From the NCBI GenBank assembly GCA_024516035.1, contig CM044964.1:15918795-15982794 (forward strand): a stretch of DNA of 64,000 nucleotides, given 5' to 3'. Of this stretch, positions 32,546 to 42,714 are shown in pieces. Below the pieces are notes generated by a model. The model was not told the origin of the DNA, did not search any database, and was given only the letters and a program-made list of their open reading frames with translations. Position 1 is the first letter of the stretch, and the number at the start of each line of letters is the position of its first letter. The stretch comes from Bactericera cockerelli (taxonomy: Eukaryota > Arthropoda > Insecta > Hemiptera > Triozidae). Both the position numbers and the translations under genes were made by a program.

Positions 32546-32829
32546 GAGCGTAAGAAATGTATGTATAAGGAGAGGGAAAATGGCTATTGGACTTTGAGAA
32601 AGATAATAGGTTTACTATACTCATAAATTTATAAATATACAATTATACATTAAGATACATAGAGAGAGGGAGAGAGATAAAGATATTATACTGTAAATGG
32701 AGAGAGTTAAGTAAGGAGGAGTTCAAAAGAGATAGATAGGTAATAGGTATCCCTTAAACAGAGGAAAAGAAAATACTGAAGGTTTGTGCCAAGAATATGC
32801 CAAGGGATCTCCTTACTTACGATTTACAA

Positions 32830-33146
32830 TGTGTCCTCCTATCTCTCTCTTTCTCCTTTTACTTATCTAGCTCCCTCTCCTTCTATATTTCTCCATATGT
32901 ACAGGAATATCCTATTCAGTATTCACAGCTTTTGCCCAATTCACAATAAATACTCGTTCCTAGTAAATTCTCAATCCCGTCTCCTTTCTTTTTATCTGTC
33001 AGTGTTTAAGTATCTATTTCTTATTCATACCTATACTTCCCTTGTTCACAATCCATACTTCTCTCTCTTTTCTCTCTCTCTCTCTCTCTCCCTCAGTTCT
33101 TCTCTCTACATCTATATCTCTCTCTCCCTCATTCCTTTTCTCTATA

Positions 33147-33184
<38 letters not shown>

Positions 33185-33292
33185 CTTTCTCTCACCTCTT
33201 CTCTTTCTCTTCTCTCTCTCCCCCTCACTCCTCTCTACATCGCTCTGCCTCTCTCTCTTTCTCTCGTCTCTCTCTCTCACACACCCCACCCT
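32830..33292. repeat. (CT)n-rich block
   Basis: CT-rich, with TATATCTATCTCTC interruptions repeated near 33105 and 33143. Open frames on both strands are simple-sequence artefacts. Confidence 0.9.
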
Positions 33293-33565
33293 TAACAGCT
33301 TAACACCTAATTATTATTCACATCTCTCCCAATATTTCTTCAACAATATTCAGGTCGTAACAAAAGTAGTTTTAGTATCTTCTGAGAATTTCTCTTACCT
33401 CTGTTGTAAACTTTATTTTCAATAAATTGAATTAAATGGTGGGCAATCCTCTAGACTAACATTAACATGTACTTTATTTAACAAAAAATTATTTCTTCAT
33501 TATTTTTTATCATAAAATAATAATATTTGCTCAAAATTGTTTGAAACTATACTAGTATTGTTTAT

Positions 33566-33703
33566 CAGTCAAACTTGGATATAAGAGAACTCAAGGGACC
33601 GAAAAAAATCTCTTATATCTAGGTTTCTCTTTTTATCTTTTTACAAATTTTCGGGTTGAGCCCATCTTATATAGAGGTTATTTTCCCTTATAGAGGGTTA
33701 AAT
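33566..33703. mobile_element. pogo/Tigger-like MITE, left half
   Basis: Starts CAGTCAAACTTGGATATAAG and runs to GGGTTAAAT at 33695-33703. The other half resumes with a second GGGTTAAAT at 39563. Together they form a MITE of about 211 bp whose ends read CAGTCAAACTTGG and, inverted, CACTCGAACCTGG, both followed by ATATAAGAGAA. Confidence 0.7.
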
Positions 33704-34360
33704 GAAGAGGATCTGCTGGAGTGCACTCAAGCCAGTCTTCTGATGTCTAATGTGCCCAATATTGGGTGATATACATATTGTACAATACATAGTTGCCTTC
33801 TACTTGTATTTGAAATATCCACAGTGATTTTTTTTTTGGGTAGCTGTGAATAGTTGAGAACCACTTATAATAGAATAAGGTACTCTGTGTATAAGTATAA
33901 CCATAGACACATACCTAGTAAAGTATAACATATTTGCTGATACACAGATCATTGTGAAGAATTTATCGTACAGGTAGCGTAGCTCCTATAGGTATTGAAG
34001 TAGTTACATAACTAGTTATAGATCAGTGATACATGATTTTAAGGTACCAGTAAAAGTAGTATATTATATATTTATTTTTAAGTTAAAAAAGCCCATAATC
34101 CACAAAAGAGGCCAAACCCAAAAAGGAAGCAAAAAAATAGCTCAAAAAAGAGGCTAAAAGACCCAGAAAAGAGGTGTTAATACAGAAAAAAAAGAACCCT
34201 TATAAGAAGCTTAGGCACCTATATACCCAGTTAGGATATTTCCTATTGCCTTGTACTAATCAGTATCATTTCAGACCTTTTAACTATCTACATGTCTCTT
34301 GGATCAAACTTTTGACTTACAAAATTTAAACCTGTATAGATCTACAACGTTATAAATATA
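33704..34360 (+). promoter_or_regulatory. 5' UTR of the R1-clade LINE (inferred)
   Basis: This region lies between the left TSD and the first plausible ATG. It should hold the internal pol II promoter of the LINE, but I recognise no definite promoter motif. It has no long open frame. Confidence 0.5.
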
Positions 34361-34606
34361 ATGAGTGATGATTTAACCCGTTATGACAGGCAGAACTTGA
34401 TGGAGTTCGATGATAGCATGGAGGAGTTTCAAGACCCATTTAAGAGCAGCGAGAGACTACAAAGGAGTCCTCATGAGGCCAACTCATTATTGAATATATG
34501 CGGTAGCAAATCTGCATCCCCCTTGGACTTGAGTGACGGAAAGGAAAGAGTAGGACCACCGCAGATTAATGATGTAGCCCAAATGAACCACAAAGTTGAA
34601 TCCTGA
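34361..34606 (+). pseudogene. Displaced N-terminal segment of LINE ORF1
   Basis: This 81-residue frame (MSDDLTRYDRQNLMEF...) is acidic and has coding-like composition. It stops at TGA 34604-34606. Just past the stop, the next frame reads PEQVTAEQILDPDNTAENNK without a stop until about 34669, where the main ORF1 frame takes over with DENELYMTPAG. The three consecutive open segments in three frames suggest two one-base insertions (about 34600 and 34667) in an originally longer ORF1. Alternatives are a separate small ORF or programmed shifting. Confidence 0.55.
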
Positions 34607-34662
34607 ACAGGTAACAGCAGAACAGATTTTGGACCCGGACAACACAGCAGAAAATAATAAAG

Positions 34663-36369
34663 ATGACTGATGAAAATGAGCTGTACATGACACCAGCAGG
34701 ATTCCTACGAAACAAGAGACCCAAGCGGAAGGCAGAATTCTCACCTATAGACCCTAGAAACTACGAATTTCTCCTTGTCTTTGAGAAGATCTACAATAAT
34801 GCCACGGATCTAAGGAAAATGGTCTTGGAGGCCACAAACACCAAGACGGAAATTAAGAAAAAAGTTGATGAGTACTTTGATCTCACACGAGTCGCCAACT
34901 CCCTGAAGAACTCGGAAAACTCGAGAACTATAGAAAATAATTTAAATAGAAATGAAGTAGCCCCAAAATTGGAAGCATACTGCACATCATGTAAAAACAA
35001 GATCTGTGAAGATGAAGTAGAAAAGAAAGCTCAAGAACAAAAGGAGAATATAAGAAATAAAATCGAAATGATATCGAGCAATCTGATTGAGACCAGCAGA
35101 CTGGAAAGTATTCATGACCTACTTGGTGAAAAATGGCCAGCGTCAGCATACACGAAAGTGACCCAAAAGAAAGGAAACCCTTTCATAGGAGAATGGCAAC
35201 GCGACATGATCTTGCTTGTCAAAAAAGATGAAAATTCAAAATTAGTGGACTCAGCACTGCACAAATTCCCTGACATGAAGGAACTACTAATTGACGAAAC
35301 TGCTGAAAAAAAGGTACAATTATTAGAAAACATTGTACGCATAAACAACCAAGAAACAATCAAGAAGTTATATATTGTAAAAATGAACAATACAGAGGAC
35401 CTTATGGAGGCAGTCAAGGAATTGAGAAAATATAACATTGTAGGAGATGTGGGAATTGTGAGCACAGAACGCAAAGACTGGGAAAGAACCAGGAAGCTCA
35501 TGGAGATAGAATTCTATAATGAAGCCATAAATATATTTCAATACGTTCCTGGTACAGTAGCAGATGAAGTAGCCTCTATATCTAATGAGACAAGTAAAAC
35601 AGAGCATAAAACCATTCATGTTAGAGTTAAAAACGGCAAAGAGAGCTATAACAATGTACTTAAGAAGATGTTGAAAGAAATAAACACTGAAGAAGTGGGA
35701 GTAGATGTGAAACAGATATTGAAAACCAATGACGGAAACGCAAAAATCATACTTGAAGAGAAGTTAAAAGGATCATTAAAAACAATGGAAACGAAGATGA
35801 ATGAGTGCCTCGGGGAGATGGGAAATGCAGTAACAGTAGGAGCAGGCAGGAAAACAATATTCATAAGAAATATTGATTCATCTGCAGTAGAAGAAGATGT
35901 TGTGGAAGCAATAGAAAATGTTCTGTGTCAAAAAGATAAAGATATAAAGATAAGACTAAAAAGTAACTACAGAGGTACAAACCAAACTGCAACAGCAGAA
36001 ATGGATCTTAAAGATGCGATGATCATACTGAAAGCAGGACATCTGAAGATCGGCTGGTTATATTGTAATGTGGAGGAATATATCAACCCCCCACGATGTT
36101 TTAACTGTCTCCAATTCGGACACAAATCATTCCAATGTGCAAGAACAACCGAGGAAAAAGGACTCTGTTTCAGGTGTAATGAAAGAGGTCACACCGCTTC
36201 CTCTTGCGTTAATGAATCTTTCTGCCGAGACTGCCACACGATCGGCCATCAAGCTGGAAACATGAGATGCAGAAACTTCAAGGAACTTGTGATGCAGACC
36301 AGAAGCGAGCATAGGATTAGAAGAAATAGAATGACCAATGAATACGTCTCACATGATGCAAGAGCCTGA
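34663..36369 (+). CDS. LINE ORF1, gag-like nucleic-acid-binding protein
   Basis: The 568-residue protein would coat the LINE RNA and accompany ORF2 in the ribonucleoprotein. The first half is charged and helical (KKKVDEYFDL, many Glu/Lys), probably for multimerisation. Residues of about 400-475 (TIFIRNIDSSAVEEDV to NVEEYINPPR) look like the RRM-like or gag domain found before zinc knuckles in R1, I and Jockey elements. Three knuckles follow: C479-C482-H487-C492, C502-C505-H510-C515 and C521-C524-H529-C536 (the last CX2CX4HX6C). A basic tail ends the protein. The stop overlaps the start of ORF2 by 32 bases in the +1 frame. The ATG at 34663 may not be the ancestral start, because coding-like sequence continues upstream in shifted frames. 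Confidence 0.85.
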   Translation: MTDENELYMTPAGFLRNKRPKRKAEFSPIDPRNYEFLLVFEKIYNNATDLRKMVLEATNTKTEIKKKVDEYFDLTRVANSLKNSENSRTIENNLNRNEVAPKLEAYCTSCKNKICEDEVEKKAQEQKENIRNKIEMISSNLIETSRLESIHDLLGEKWPASAYTKVTQKKGNPFIGEWQRDMILLVKKDENSKLVDSALHKFPDMKELLIDETAEKKVQLLENIVRINNQETIKKLYIVKMNNTEDLMEAVKELRKYNIVGDVGIVSTERKDWERTRKLMEIEFYNEAINIFQYVPGTVADEVASISNETSKTEHKTIHVRVKNGKESYNNVLKKMLKEINTEEVGVDVKQILKTNDGNAKIILEEKLKGSLKTMETKMNECLGEMGNAVTVGAGRKTIFIRNIDSSAVEEDVVEAIENVLCQKDKDIKIRLKSNYRGTNQTATAEMDLKDAMIILKAGHLKIGWLYCNVEEYINPPRCFNCLQFGHKSFQCARTTEEKGLCFRCNERGHTASSCVNESFCRDCHTIGHQAGNMRCRNFKELVMQTRSEHRIRRNRMTNEYVSHDARA

Positions 36370-39331
36370 AAACATAAAATTTGTACAAATTAATCTCAGG
36401 AAGAGACCAGTAGCACACAATGCGCTTGAACAGTTGGTACAAGAAAATGGAATAAGTATATGTCTGATAAGTGAACAAAACATGAGGATATCGACAAATA
36501 AAAATATGATCACTGATCTCACTAATCACACCTGTATCTGGCTAACAGACGCTAAGATCAAGGTGAAGAAAATTATATCTGACAGAGTGGGATGGGTAGG
36601 TATTGTCACAGACAGAAACATATTAATTATAAGTTTATATCTCTTACCCTGTAATAGTATTGAAGTTTCAGAAGTCGAACGTATTCTAGATGACATCAGT
36701 CAAACTGTTAGAGCTCATAGAGGCCGTACGCTGATAGCAGGAGACTTCAATGCAAAGTCACCTGGATGGGGTAGCCAAAGAATGGATAGCAGAGGGCACG
36801 TAATAGAGGAATGGATAGCAGAACACGGCCTTGTTATATTAAACGATGGTAAGGTGCCTACTTACACAGTAAATAACATTGAATCTTTCATAGACCTAAC
36901 AGCTTGCACAGACAACTTGGTGCAAAAAGTGAAAAAATGGAAGGTCCGAGATGACGAAGAGAGTCTTAGTGACCATCGATTCATAACTTTTGAATATGAG
37001 ATCGATGCACCTCAGACAACACCAACACCTGCAGGAAGATGGACTTTCAAAAAAGACCTAGAAAACAAGCTCTCGGACGAAATAGCAAAGGTATTTTGCG
37101 ATATTGACGAAATCAACGCCGAAAACCTGGTTGAAATGACTCAAATAGCTTGCGATAGAGTTCTAACCAAAAAAACGACAAATCCTGGGAAAAAACCAGT
37201 TTACTGGTGGTCAAAAGAGATAGACGAGCTACGAAAAGAAAGTATTAAGAAAAGAAGACAAGTGACAAGGAACAGAAGAGGAAACCGAGCCGATCTAGAT
37301 AAGGCAATAAGTGAATACAAAGAAGCAAAAGGAAGTTATACAAAGGCGATTCTAGAAGCAAAAGATAAGAAATGGAAGAAAGTCTGTGAAGAAATTGACG
37401 ATGATGTCTTCGGCCTTGGTTACTCCATTGTTACCAGAAAAATGACACAGCGTGGAGCAACTTTAGACAGAGATAAAGTTCAGGAAATACTCGAAACACT
37501 CTTTCTTCGAAACGAGCCTGTGAATTGGATTCTAGAAACCATTGAAGACGAGATAGCACCATTTACTATAGAAGAACTTGTTGAAGTATCAGAAGGCCTT
37601 CGCTCTGGGAAGGCGCCTGGTCCTGATGGTATCTTACCTGAAGTGGTCAAGGCAGTCGTTAGAAGAGAACCATTAGCTGTATTGAATGTCATGAATAAAG
37701 CTCTAAGGACAGGTGAATTCCCAGCAATATGGAAAATTGGTAAAATTGTTCTATTACTGAAGCCGGGTAAACCGCTCCTACAACCAACTTCGTACCGACC
37801 ATTATGCCTCCTTAATACATATGGAAAATTACTAGAAGGACTCTTAGTGGAAAGAATAAATAAAGAGCTAGGAAATAATGGACTCTCGCCCAAACAATAT
37901 GGTTTCCGGAAAGGATTTTCCACCATTGACCCTATTTCGGAAATATTTGCTAAAGCTGACCAGGTACGAAGAATGCCCATCAGGAAAAGAAAATTCTGCC
38001 TTTTAGTAGCACTGGACGTACGAAATGCTTTTAATAGTGCATCATGGACTAAGATAATTGACGAAATGAAGAAGAAAAAGATATCTCCTTACCTCATACG
38101 TATGATTCAGAGTTATTTCAGGGACAGGAAAATTTTCACAGAGGAAATAGAGATGGGGATGTCTGCCGGAGTTCCTCAGGGGAGCAAGGCCGGGCCGTTG
38201 CTGTGGAATATTCTATACGATGGGGTGCTGCGGCTGAAAATGCCGGACGGAGTATTCCTGATTGGTTACGCAGATGACCTAGCGATAGTAGTGATATCGG
38301 AAACAGAAGGTGGAATACAGTGGAAAGCGAACGAGGCAATCAAAATAATTTGTAAATGGATGGAAGAAATGGAGTTGAAACTGGCACCTGAGAAAACAGA
38401 AATAACATGGTTGACAGGAAGGAAACATCGAAGGAGAAACATTCAGATTACAGTGATGAACAGAGTAATAGTCATTCAAGAATCATTAAAGTACTTGGGA
38501 GTATATCTAGACAGGCAGCTGACATTCCAACCTCACATTGATTATGTGATTGGTAAAGCAAGTAGGTCGGTAAACGCCTTGGCTAGGATCATGCCTCGCC
38601 AAGGAGGAGCTGGAACAGCGGCAAGAAGAGTCCTAAACCAAGTGTTTGAATCTGTCATCCTGTACGCTGCGCCAGTATGGGTTAACGCGATGAAAACCAA
38701 AAAATATAGAGATAAACTGATAACAATTCAGCGAAAAATGTTGATAAAAGTTTCACGAGCTTACAGAACAACTTCAACTGACGCCTTGCAAATAATCACT
38801 GGAATACCACCAATAGACCTGAGGGTAGAACAAAGAGCAGAAGCATTCAAGAAAGAAAAAGAACAAAAAGAACAAACAAAAGAAACTATGATGACTAAAT
38901 GGCAAGAAAGATGGAGTTATAGTAATAAAGGAGAATGGACTAGAATGTTAATACCTAGTATAAATGAGTGGATAGAGGGCCAGCATGGGTGTATCGATCA
39001 CTATATGATTCAAATATTATCGGGCCATGGGTGTTTTGAGCAATACCTAAATCGGTTTAAAAGATCCAACTCTGACGCCTGTTTATATGAATGCGAAGCT
39101 TCTGACTCTGCTCAACATACTCTCTTCTACTGTAAAAGGTGGGATGAATTCAGAGAAACAACCCAAACTCAGCTAGGAATAACTTTGACCGAAAGAAACC
39201 TTATAAAAACAATGATAAAATCAAAGAACGAATGGGATATCATAACAGACTTTGTGAGGAAAATTATGAAGCAGAAGATATCAGATGAAAAAATAATTAA
39301 GATGAGAAGACTCCAGGAAAATGAGAGTTAA
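36338..39331 (+). CDS. LINE ORF2, endonuclease / reverse transcriptase
   Basis: The 997-residue polyprotein nicks target DNA and reverse transcribes the LINE RNA from the nick. The APE-like endonuclease spans about residues 13-225: QINLRK near the start, catalytic GDFNAKSPGWGS at 135-146, and SDH at 211-213. The reverse transcriptase spans about 390-720: SGKAPGPDG, YRPLCLLNTYGKLLE, ALDVRNAF (558-565), GVPQGS (611-616) and the catalytic YADD (644-647). There is no RNase H. The C-terminal finger is C915-C919-H927-C932 (CX3CX7HX4C), as in R1-clade proteins. No stop or frameshift interrupts it, and the known catalytic residues are present. Translation could start at 36338 or at the tandem ATGs at 36353/36356, coupled to termination of ORF1. 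Confidence 0.92.
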   Translation: MNTSHMMQEPENIKFVQINLRKRPVAHNALEQLVQENGISICLISEQNMRISTNKNMITDLTNHTCIWLTDAKIKVKKIISDRVGWVGIVTDRNILIISLYLLPCNSIEVSEVERILDDISQTVRAHRGRTLIAGDFNAKSPGWGSQRMDSRGHVIEEWIAEHGLVILNDGKVPTYTVNNIESFIDLTACTDNLVQKVKKWKVRDDEESLSDHRFITFEYEIDAPQTTPTPAGRWTFKKDLENKLSDEIAKVFCDIDEINAENLVEMTQIACDRVLTKKTTNPGKKPVYWWSKEIDELRKESIKKRRQVTRNRRGNRADLDKAISEYKEAKGSYTKAILEAKDKKWKKVCEEIDDDVFGLGYSIVTRKMTQRGATLDRDKVQEILETLFLRNEPVNWILETIEDEIAPFTIEELVEVSEGLRSGKAPGPDGILPEVVKAVVRREPLAVLNVMNKALRTGEFPAIWKIGKIVLLLKPGKPLLQPTSYRPLCLLNTYGKLLEGLLVERINKELGNNGLSPKQYGFRKGFSTIDPISEIFAKADQVRRMPIRKRKFCLLVALDVRNAFNSASWTKIIDEMKKKKISPYLIRMIQSYFRDRKIFTEEIEMGMSAGVPQGSKAGPLLWNILYDGVLRLKMPDGVFLIGYADDLAIVVISETEGGIQWKANEAIKIICKWMEEMELKLAPEKTEITWLTGRKHRRRNIQITVMNRVIVIQESLKYLGVYLDRQLTFQPHIDYVIGKASRSVNALARIMPRQGGAGTAARRVLNQVFESVILYAAPVWVNAMKTKKYRDKLITIQRKMLIKVSRAYRTTSTDALQIITGIPPIDLRVEQRAEAFKKEKEQKEQTKETMMTKWQERWSYSNKGEWTRMLIPSINEWIEGQHGCIDHYMIQILSGHGCFEQYLNRFKRSNSDACLYECEASDSAQHTLFYCKRWDEFRETTQTQLGITLTERNLIKTMIKSKNEWDIITDFVRKIMKQKISDEKIIKMRRLQENES

Positions 39332-39523
39332 TGTTGAGTTTGCTAGTAATCAATGAGTAAGTAAGTAAGTGATACTAAGGAAGGGAAGTCAAACTTCGGA
39401 TGAGATGGAGATTATATTTAGGAAAACATGGATATATGTTGTTTCCCCGCTAAGCGGGGACAAGGACCCCTCGAAGTAATGCTATGCGGTTCCGAGGGGT
39501 GCCTTGACTCTGCCAAGTGCAGG
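39332..39523 (+). other. Structured 3' UTR of the LINE
   Basis: A tight hairpin, CCCCGCTAAGCGGGG (6-bp stem, 3-base loop), lies at about 39445. It is followed by a larger one in which CCCCTCG at 39467 pairs with CGAGGGG at 39493. Such structures before the poly(A) are likely recognition elements for the LINE's own reverse transcriptase. AGTAAGTAAGTAAGTG near 39357 is a short tandem run. Confidence 0.65.
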
Positions 39524-39562
<39 letters not shown>

Positions 39563-39565
<3 letters not shown>

Positions 39566-39644
39566 TTAAATCAGACCTGGACATTGTTCTCTTATATCGA
39601 AGTTTTTCTTATATCCAGGTTTCTCTTATATCCAGGTTCGAGTG
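39563..39644. mobile_element. pogo/Tigger-like MITE, right half
   Basis: Begins with the second copy of the LINE target (GGGTTAAAT) and continues CAGACCTGGACATTG, then three CTTATATC repeats, ending GGTTCGAGTG followed by TA. The TA is the expected pogo-type target. Confidence 0.7.
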
Positions 39645-39868
39645 TATTAATCAGTCACTATGTAGATCACTCAGCGAAAAGTTGGTCCTCATCAGAATTC
39701 CATCCTTGGCAATTCTCAGTTCTGTGGCCTAGAACTACTTCCTGGCATTTCTGAGTTCCTCAAACTTTATCTCCCCTTAGAATTGGCAGGAGTATCAGGT
39801 TTAGAATTATCTGCATCATCGCGGAATTCCATGCCAATTTATACCAGATATTATGCAGTATGCATTAT
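39645..39868. other. Short spacer
   Basis: No feature recognised. Confidence 0.4.
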
Positions 39869-40078
39869 ATCCTGCTAGCTCAGTGGTAAAGGCGGCACTC
39901 TGTGAATCCAAAGATTCCAGAGTTCGTGGGTTCGAAACCCAGCCGGGACTTGATAAGTTATCCTCCCATTCGGGATTTTTACCACATAATAATATGTCTT
40001 GGGCTTACTGCTGGAATAATGGGACTTTAATATAGTCCTAATCGGGCAGTATAAATAAGGCGATATTATTATTATTTG
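39869..40078 (+). repeat. SINE B, full length
   Basis: TCCTGCTAGCTCAGTGGTAA, GTGGGTTCGAAACCCAGCCG, GTTATCCTCCCATTCGGGAT, TTTTTACCACATAATAATAT, GGGCTTACTGCTGGAATAAT, CCTAATCGGGCAGT and a terminal (ATT)n at 40066-40078. Confidence 0.9.
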
Positions 40079-40319
40079 CATCTGTGTATGACAAGAATAT
40101 TTTCTTTATTCCCCGTGCTAACGTTACTCTGCGTGCCTACGAGACAGTGAAAACGAGGTCCTACGTAGAGCTCTCCTGTTTATTAAGTTTCTTTCCAACT
40201 GGAATGTCCCATTCAAAGGAAAATTATGAAGCAACATATGCATACATTACATACAGTTTCAAGAGTGAGTGGATGTTGCTTTTATACACATTGGTCCCGC
40301 AACGGCTCATACTATGTCT

Positions 40320-40480
40320 GTATGGAAAATTGAAAATCCTTTCTTAGAGCGCATCTAAGACCTAAAACTGATCTACGTGCCAAATTTCAGCCTCCTAGGA
40401 CATACCAGTGCTGAGAAATCGAGATGAATGTGTGAGTGATTGAGTGAGTGTTAACTTTCACATTTATATATATAGATATG
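40320..40480 (+). mobile_element. RTE-like LINE tail (tentative)
   Basis: ACGTGCCAAATTTCAGCCTC, then GAGTGATTGAGTGAGTG and TTTATATATATAGATATG. This order (conserved terminal residues, GAGT tandem, TATATAGAT end) recalls 3' ends of RTE-type elements in insects. No coding part is recognisable. Confidence 0.35.
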
Positions 40481-40799
40481 TATATGTACCTATTCTTATA
40501 CATCCAGGTCAATTTCTCGTGGTTTTCAAGCTAACGCACATTTATTTTTCTAAACTTTTCTGATGTTTCTCAACACCCACCCGGTACATTATAAATAGCC
40601 TATTATTGTATTTTTATTGATATAGTTCTGACATCAAAGTTGGCAGGCAACCCCCGCAATTATCTTATGCCCCGGGCAATGTCTTGAGGAAGTGTACTCT
40701 GATATTCCATTGACTCTTTCAAGGTATTGCAATGTATGTCCATTTACAGTCGACGTAGGTTCCCGAGAATAAATGTATCATTTATGAATTTATACATAT

Positions 40800-40829
40800 A
40801 TCTACACCCGCCGCTTCGCCAACCCATCA

Positions 40830-40870
<41 letters not shown>

Positions 40871-41272
40871 TGTCATTAAGGTATAAAAAAAAAACGTGAA
40901 TATTTTTTGTCACCCATCTTTTTTCTGTCCTTTCCCGGCGTAGCTAAAGAATGACTCGTTATTTCGCGATCAATATGTCATCCTAGAACTAAAACTTTCT
41001 CGCTTTGAGTTGTTGGGCCGTCGCGACAAATTTCGAGAAAAAATGTCATTTAGGTTATAAAACGTTAATATTTTTTTGAGTCACCCATCCATTTTTTATC
41101 CTTACTCATTGTACCCCTTTCCTGATCCAAACGGACCTATGACCAAAGAATTTCCTGATCCAACGGGAACTATGTAAAAAATTCAAAGTTTCTTGGTCAA
41201 ACGGTATGGATTTGTATAAAGAACATACATACATACATACACACAGCTTTCTTTTATAGATATAGATTTACA
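40800..41272. repeat. Repeat block with (CA)n and a second LINE-like end
   Basis: (CA)n lies at 40837-40865. AATGTCATTAAGGTATAAAA at 40868 and AATGTCATTTAGGTTATAAA at 41042, each followed by ...TCACCCATC, show an internal duplication of about 175 bp. The block ends with (ACAT)n at 41226 and TTTTATAGATATAGATT, another retroposon-like terminus. Confidence 0.5.
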
Positions 41273-41876
41273 CCATTATAACTGTTCTAGTTTCATGTAG
41301 GTTATGTAGGTACTAAGATATTATACGTAATCTCACACAAGAAAGAACGTTGTAAGATAGGAATTAAGAAAACTAAGGGGATTTCTTTGGGAAAATAACG
41401 TAGCCGTCTGTTGACCTCGCTACTGAGTGTTTGATTCCTGCCCGTAACATTAAAATAGAAAACACAAACTTTTGTTATTGCCTATGTTTTAATAGATCTT
41501 TAGGGATTTTAAAGCTTTGTGGTTAGGTCACAAAGTCTGATAATTTAAATCAGTTAAACGAAAAATATCAGTTTGGCAGGATGATTGGATATCCCACACA
41601 CCACCTTAACAAACCTCCCACACAGTAATGTTCAAATCATAACTATTATTAACTGACAAGGACTGTGGCCGCATCAGAAATGATGTTATAAGGATAATGA
41701 TTGCATCAAGAAATGGTGAGTTGAAGTCTAGTATTTTCTTACAAAAATGGTGGCATCTTCTATATTATCTGAGGATTGACATTAAGTTACACCCTCGAAT
41801 ATTAGGCAAAGGATTTCTAAAACTATGTTATATGAAATTATTTTGACAAAAGTTTGCCCCAGTCGTTACCGAATCC
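41273..41876. other. Spacer without recognised features
   Basis: No gene or element recognised. Confidence 0.4.
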
Positions 41877-42158
41877 ACGACCAAGGAACTCGTATATCTC
41901 CACGACCAAGGAACTCGTATATCTCCACGACCAAGGAACTCGTATATCTCCACGACCAAGGAATTTGTATATCTCCACGACCAAGGAACTCGTATATCTC
42001 CACGACCAAGGAACTCGTATATCTTCACGACCAAGGAACTCGTATATCTCCACGACCAAGGAACTCGTATATCCCCACGACCAAGGAGCTCGTATATCTC
42101 CACGACCAAGGAACTCGTATATCTCCACGACCAAGGAACTCGTATATCTTCACGAAGG
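41877..42158. repeat. 25-bp minisatellite, 11 copies
   Basis: The unit CACGACCAAGGAACTCGTAT plus ATCTC is repeated 11 times with few changes. Since 25 is 1 modulo 3, every frame reads the same 25-residue periodic peptide. The unit lacks stops on most frames, so four long frames are open on the two strands. There is no reason to think they are translated. Confidence 0.97.
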
Positions 42159-42714
42159 CCATCATTTATACGTCATATAGATTTGAATTCCGAACAATGA
42201 ACAATATATGAACATGCCAGAATGAGTGGCACCAAACGCAGCAATACGCCACATACATACATACACGCAAGTCCGGATATACGTGCTAAAATTTTATCAG
42301 CATTGAATTTATTGAAAACAATACGAAGCGTAATTATCGTTTTATCTGTTTGTTTACTTTGAAATCGATTGGATGGGTTGGAATTGTGGCGATGTCTGAT
42401 GAATATTAACCACATAGATATGAACGTTCGTTTTGATGGCTCATGTGGTGGTTAAATTCGGTGGCGCCGGATTCAGGCCCGAAACGAGGTACGGCAATGG
42501 CTCATTGTGTAAAGTTAGGAAAATGAAAGTTAGTATTATGTACAATTATTGTAGACAGGAGAGAAATTTATAGACATTTTTGCTACCCCCTAAGGGGCAT
42601 ATGACATTCAATGTTGAGCCTCTTTTAAAATAAATTAATGAAAAGAAAAAAAAAGTTACACCTCTATGGACTTAATTCAAGATTTTGTGTATTGTTTTAA
42701 AATAGGTAAATTTT
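42159..42714. other. Spacer without recognised features
   Basis: No gene or element recognised. Confidence 0.4.

Larger units (their letters stand above)
33704..39562 (+). mobile_element. R1-clade non-LTR retrotransposon, near full length
   Basis: This LINE copies itself by target-primed reverse transcription. It has a 5' region (33704-34360), a displaced ORF1 amino end (34361-34606), ORF1 (34663-36369), ORF2 (36338-39331), a structured 3' UTR and a 39-base poly(A) at 39524-39562. The 9-bp duplication GGGTTAAAT (33695-33703 and 39563-39571) fixes both ends, giving 5859 bp. R1-clade placement rests on the RNase H-free ORF2, triple zinc-knuckle ORF1, and C-terminal CX3CX7HX4C finger. It is not in 28S rDNA but in a MITE, so it does not show the rDNA target specificity of R1 itself. 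ORF2 is uninterrupted, so the insertion is young. Confidence 0.88.

Noticed and set aside
37480..37980. 166-residue minus-strand frame
   Set aside because: Antisense shadow of the reverse transcriptase domain of LINE ORF2.
41877..42158. CRISPR-like direct repeat array
   Set aside because: The 25-bp units follow one another with no spacers, in a eukaryotic context. It is a minisatellite.
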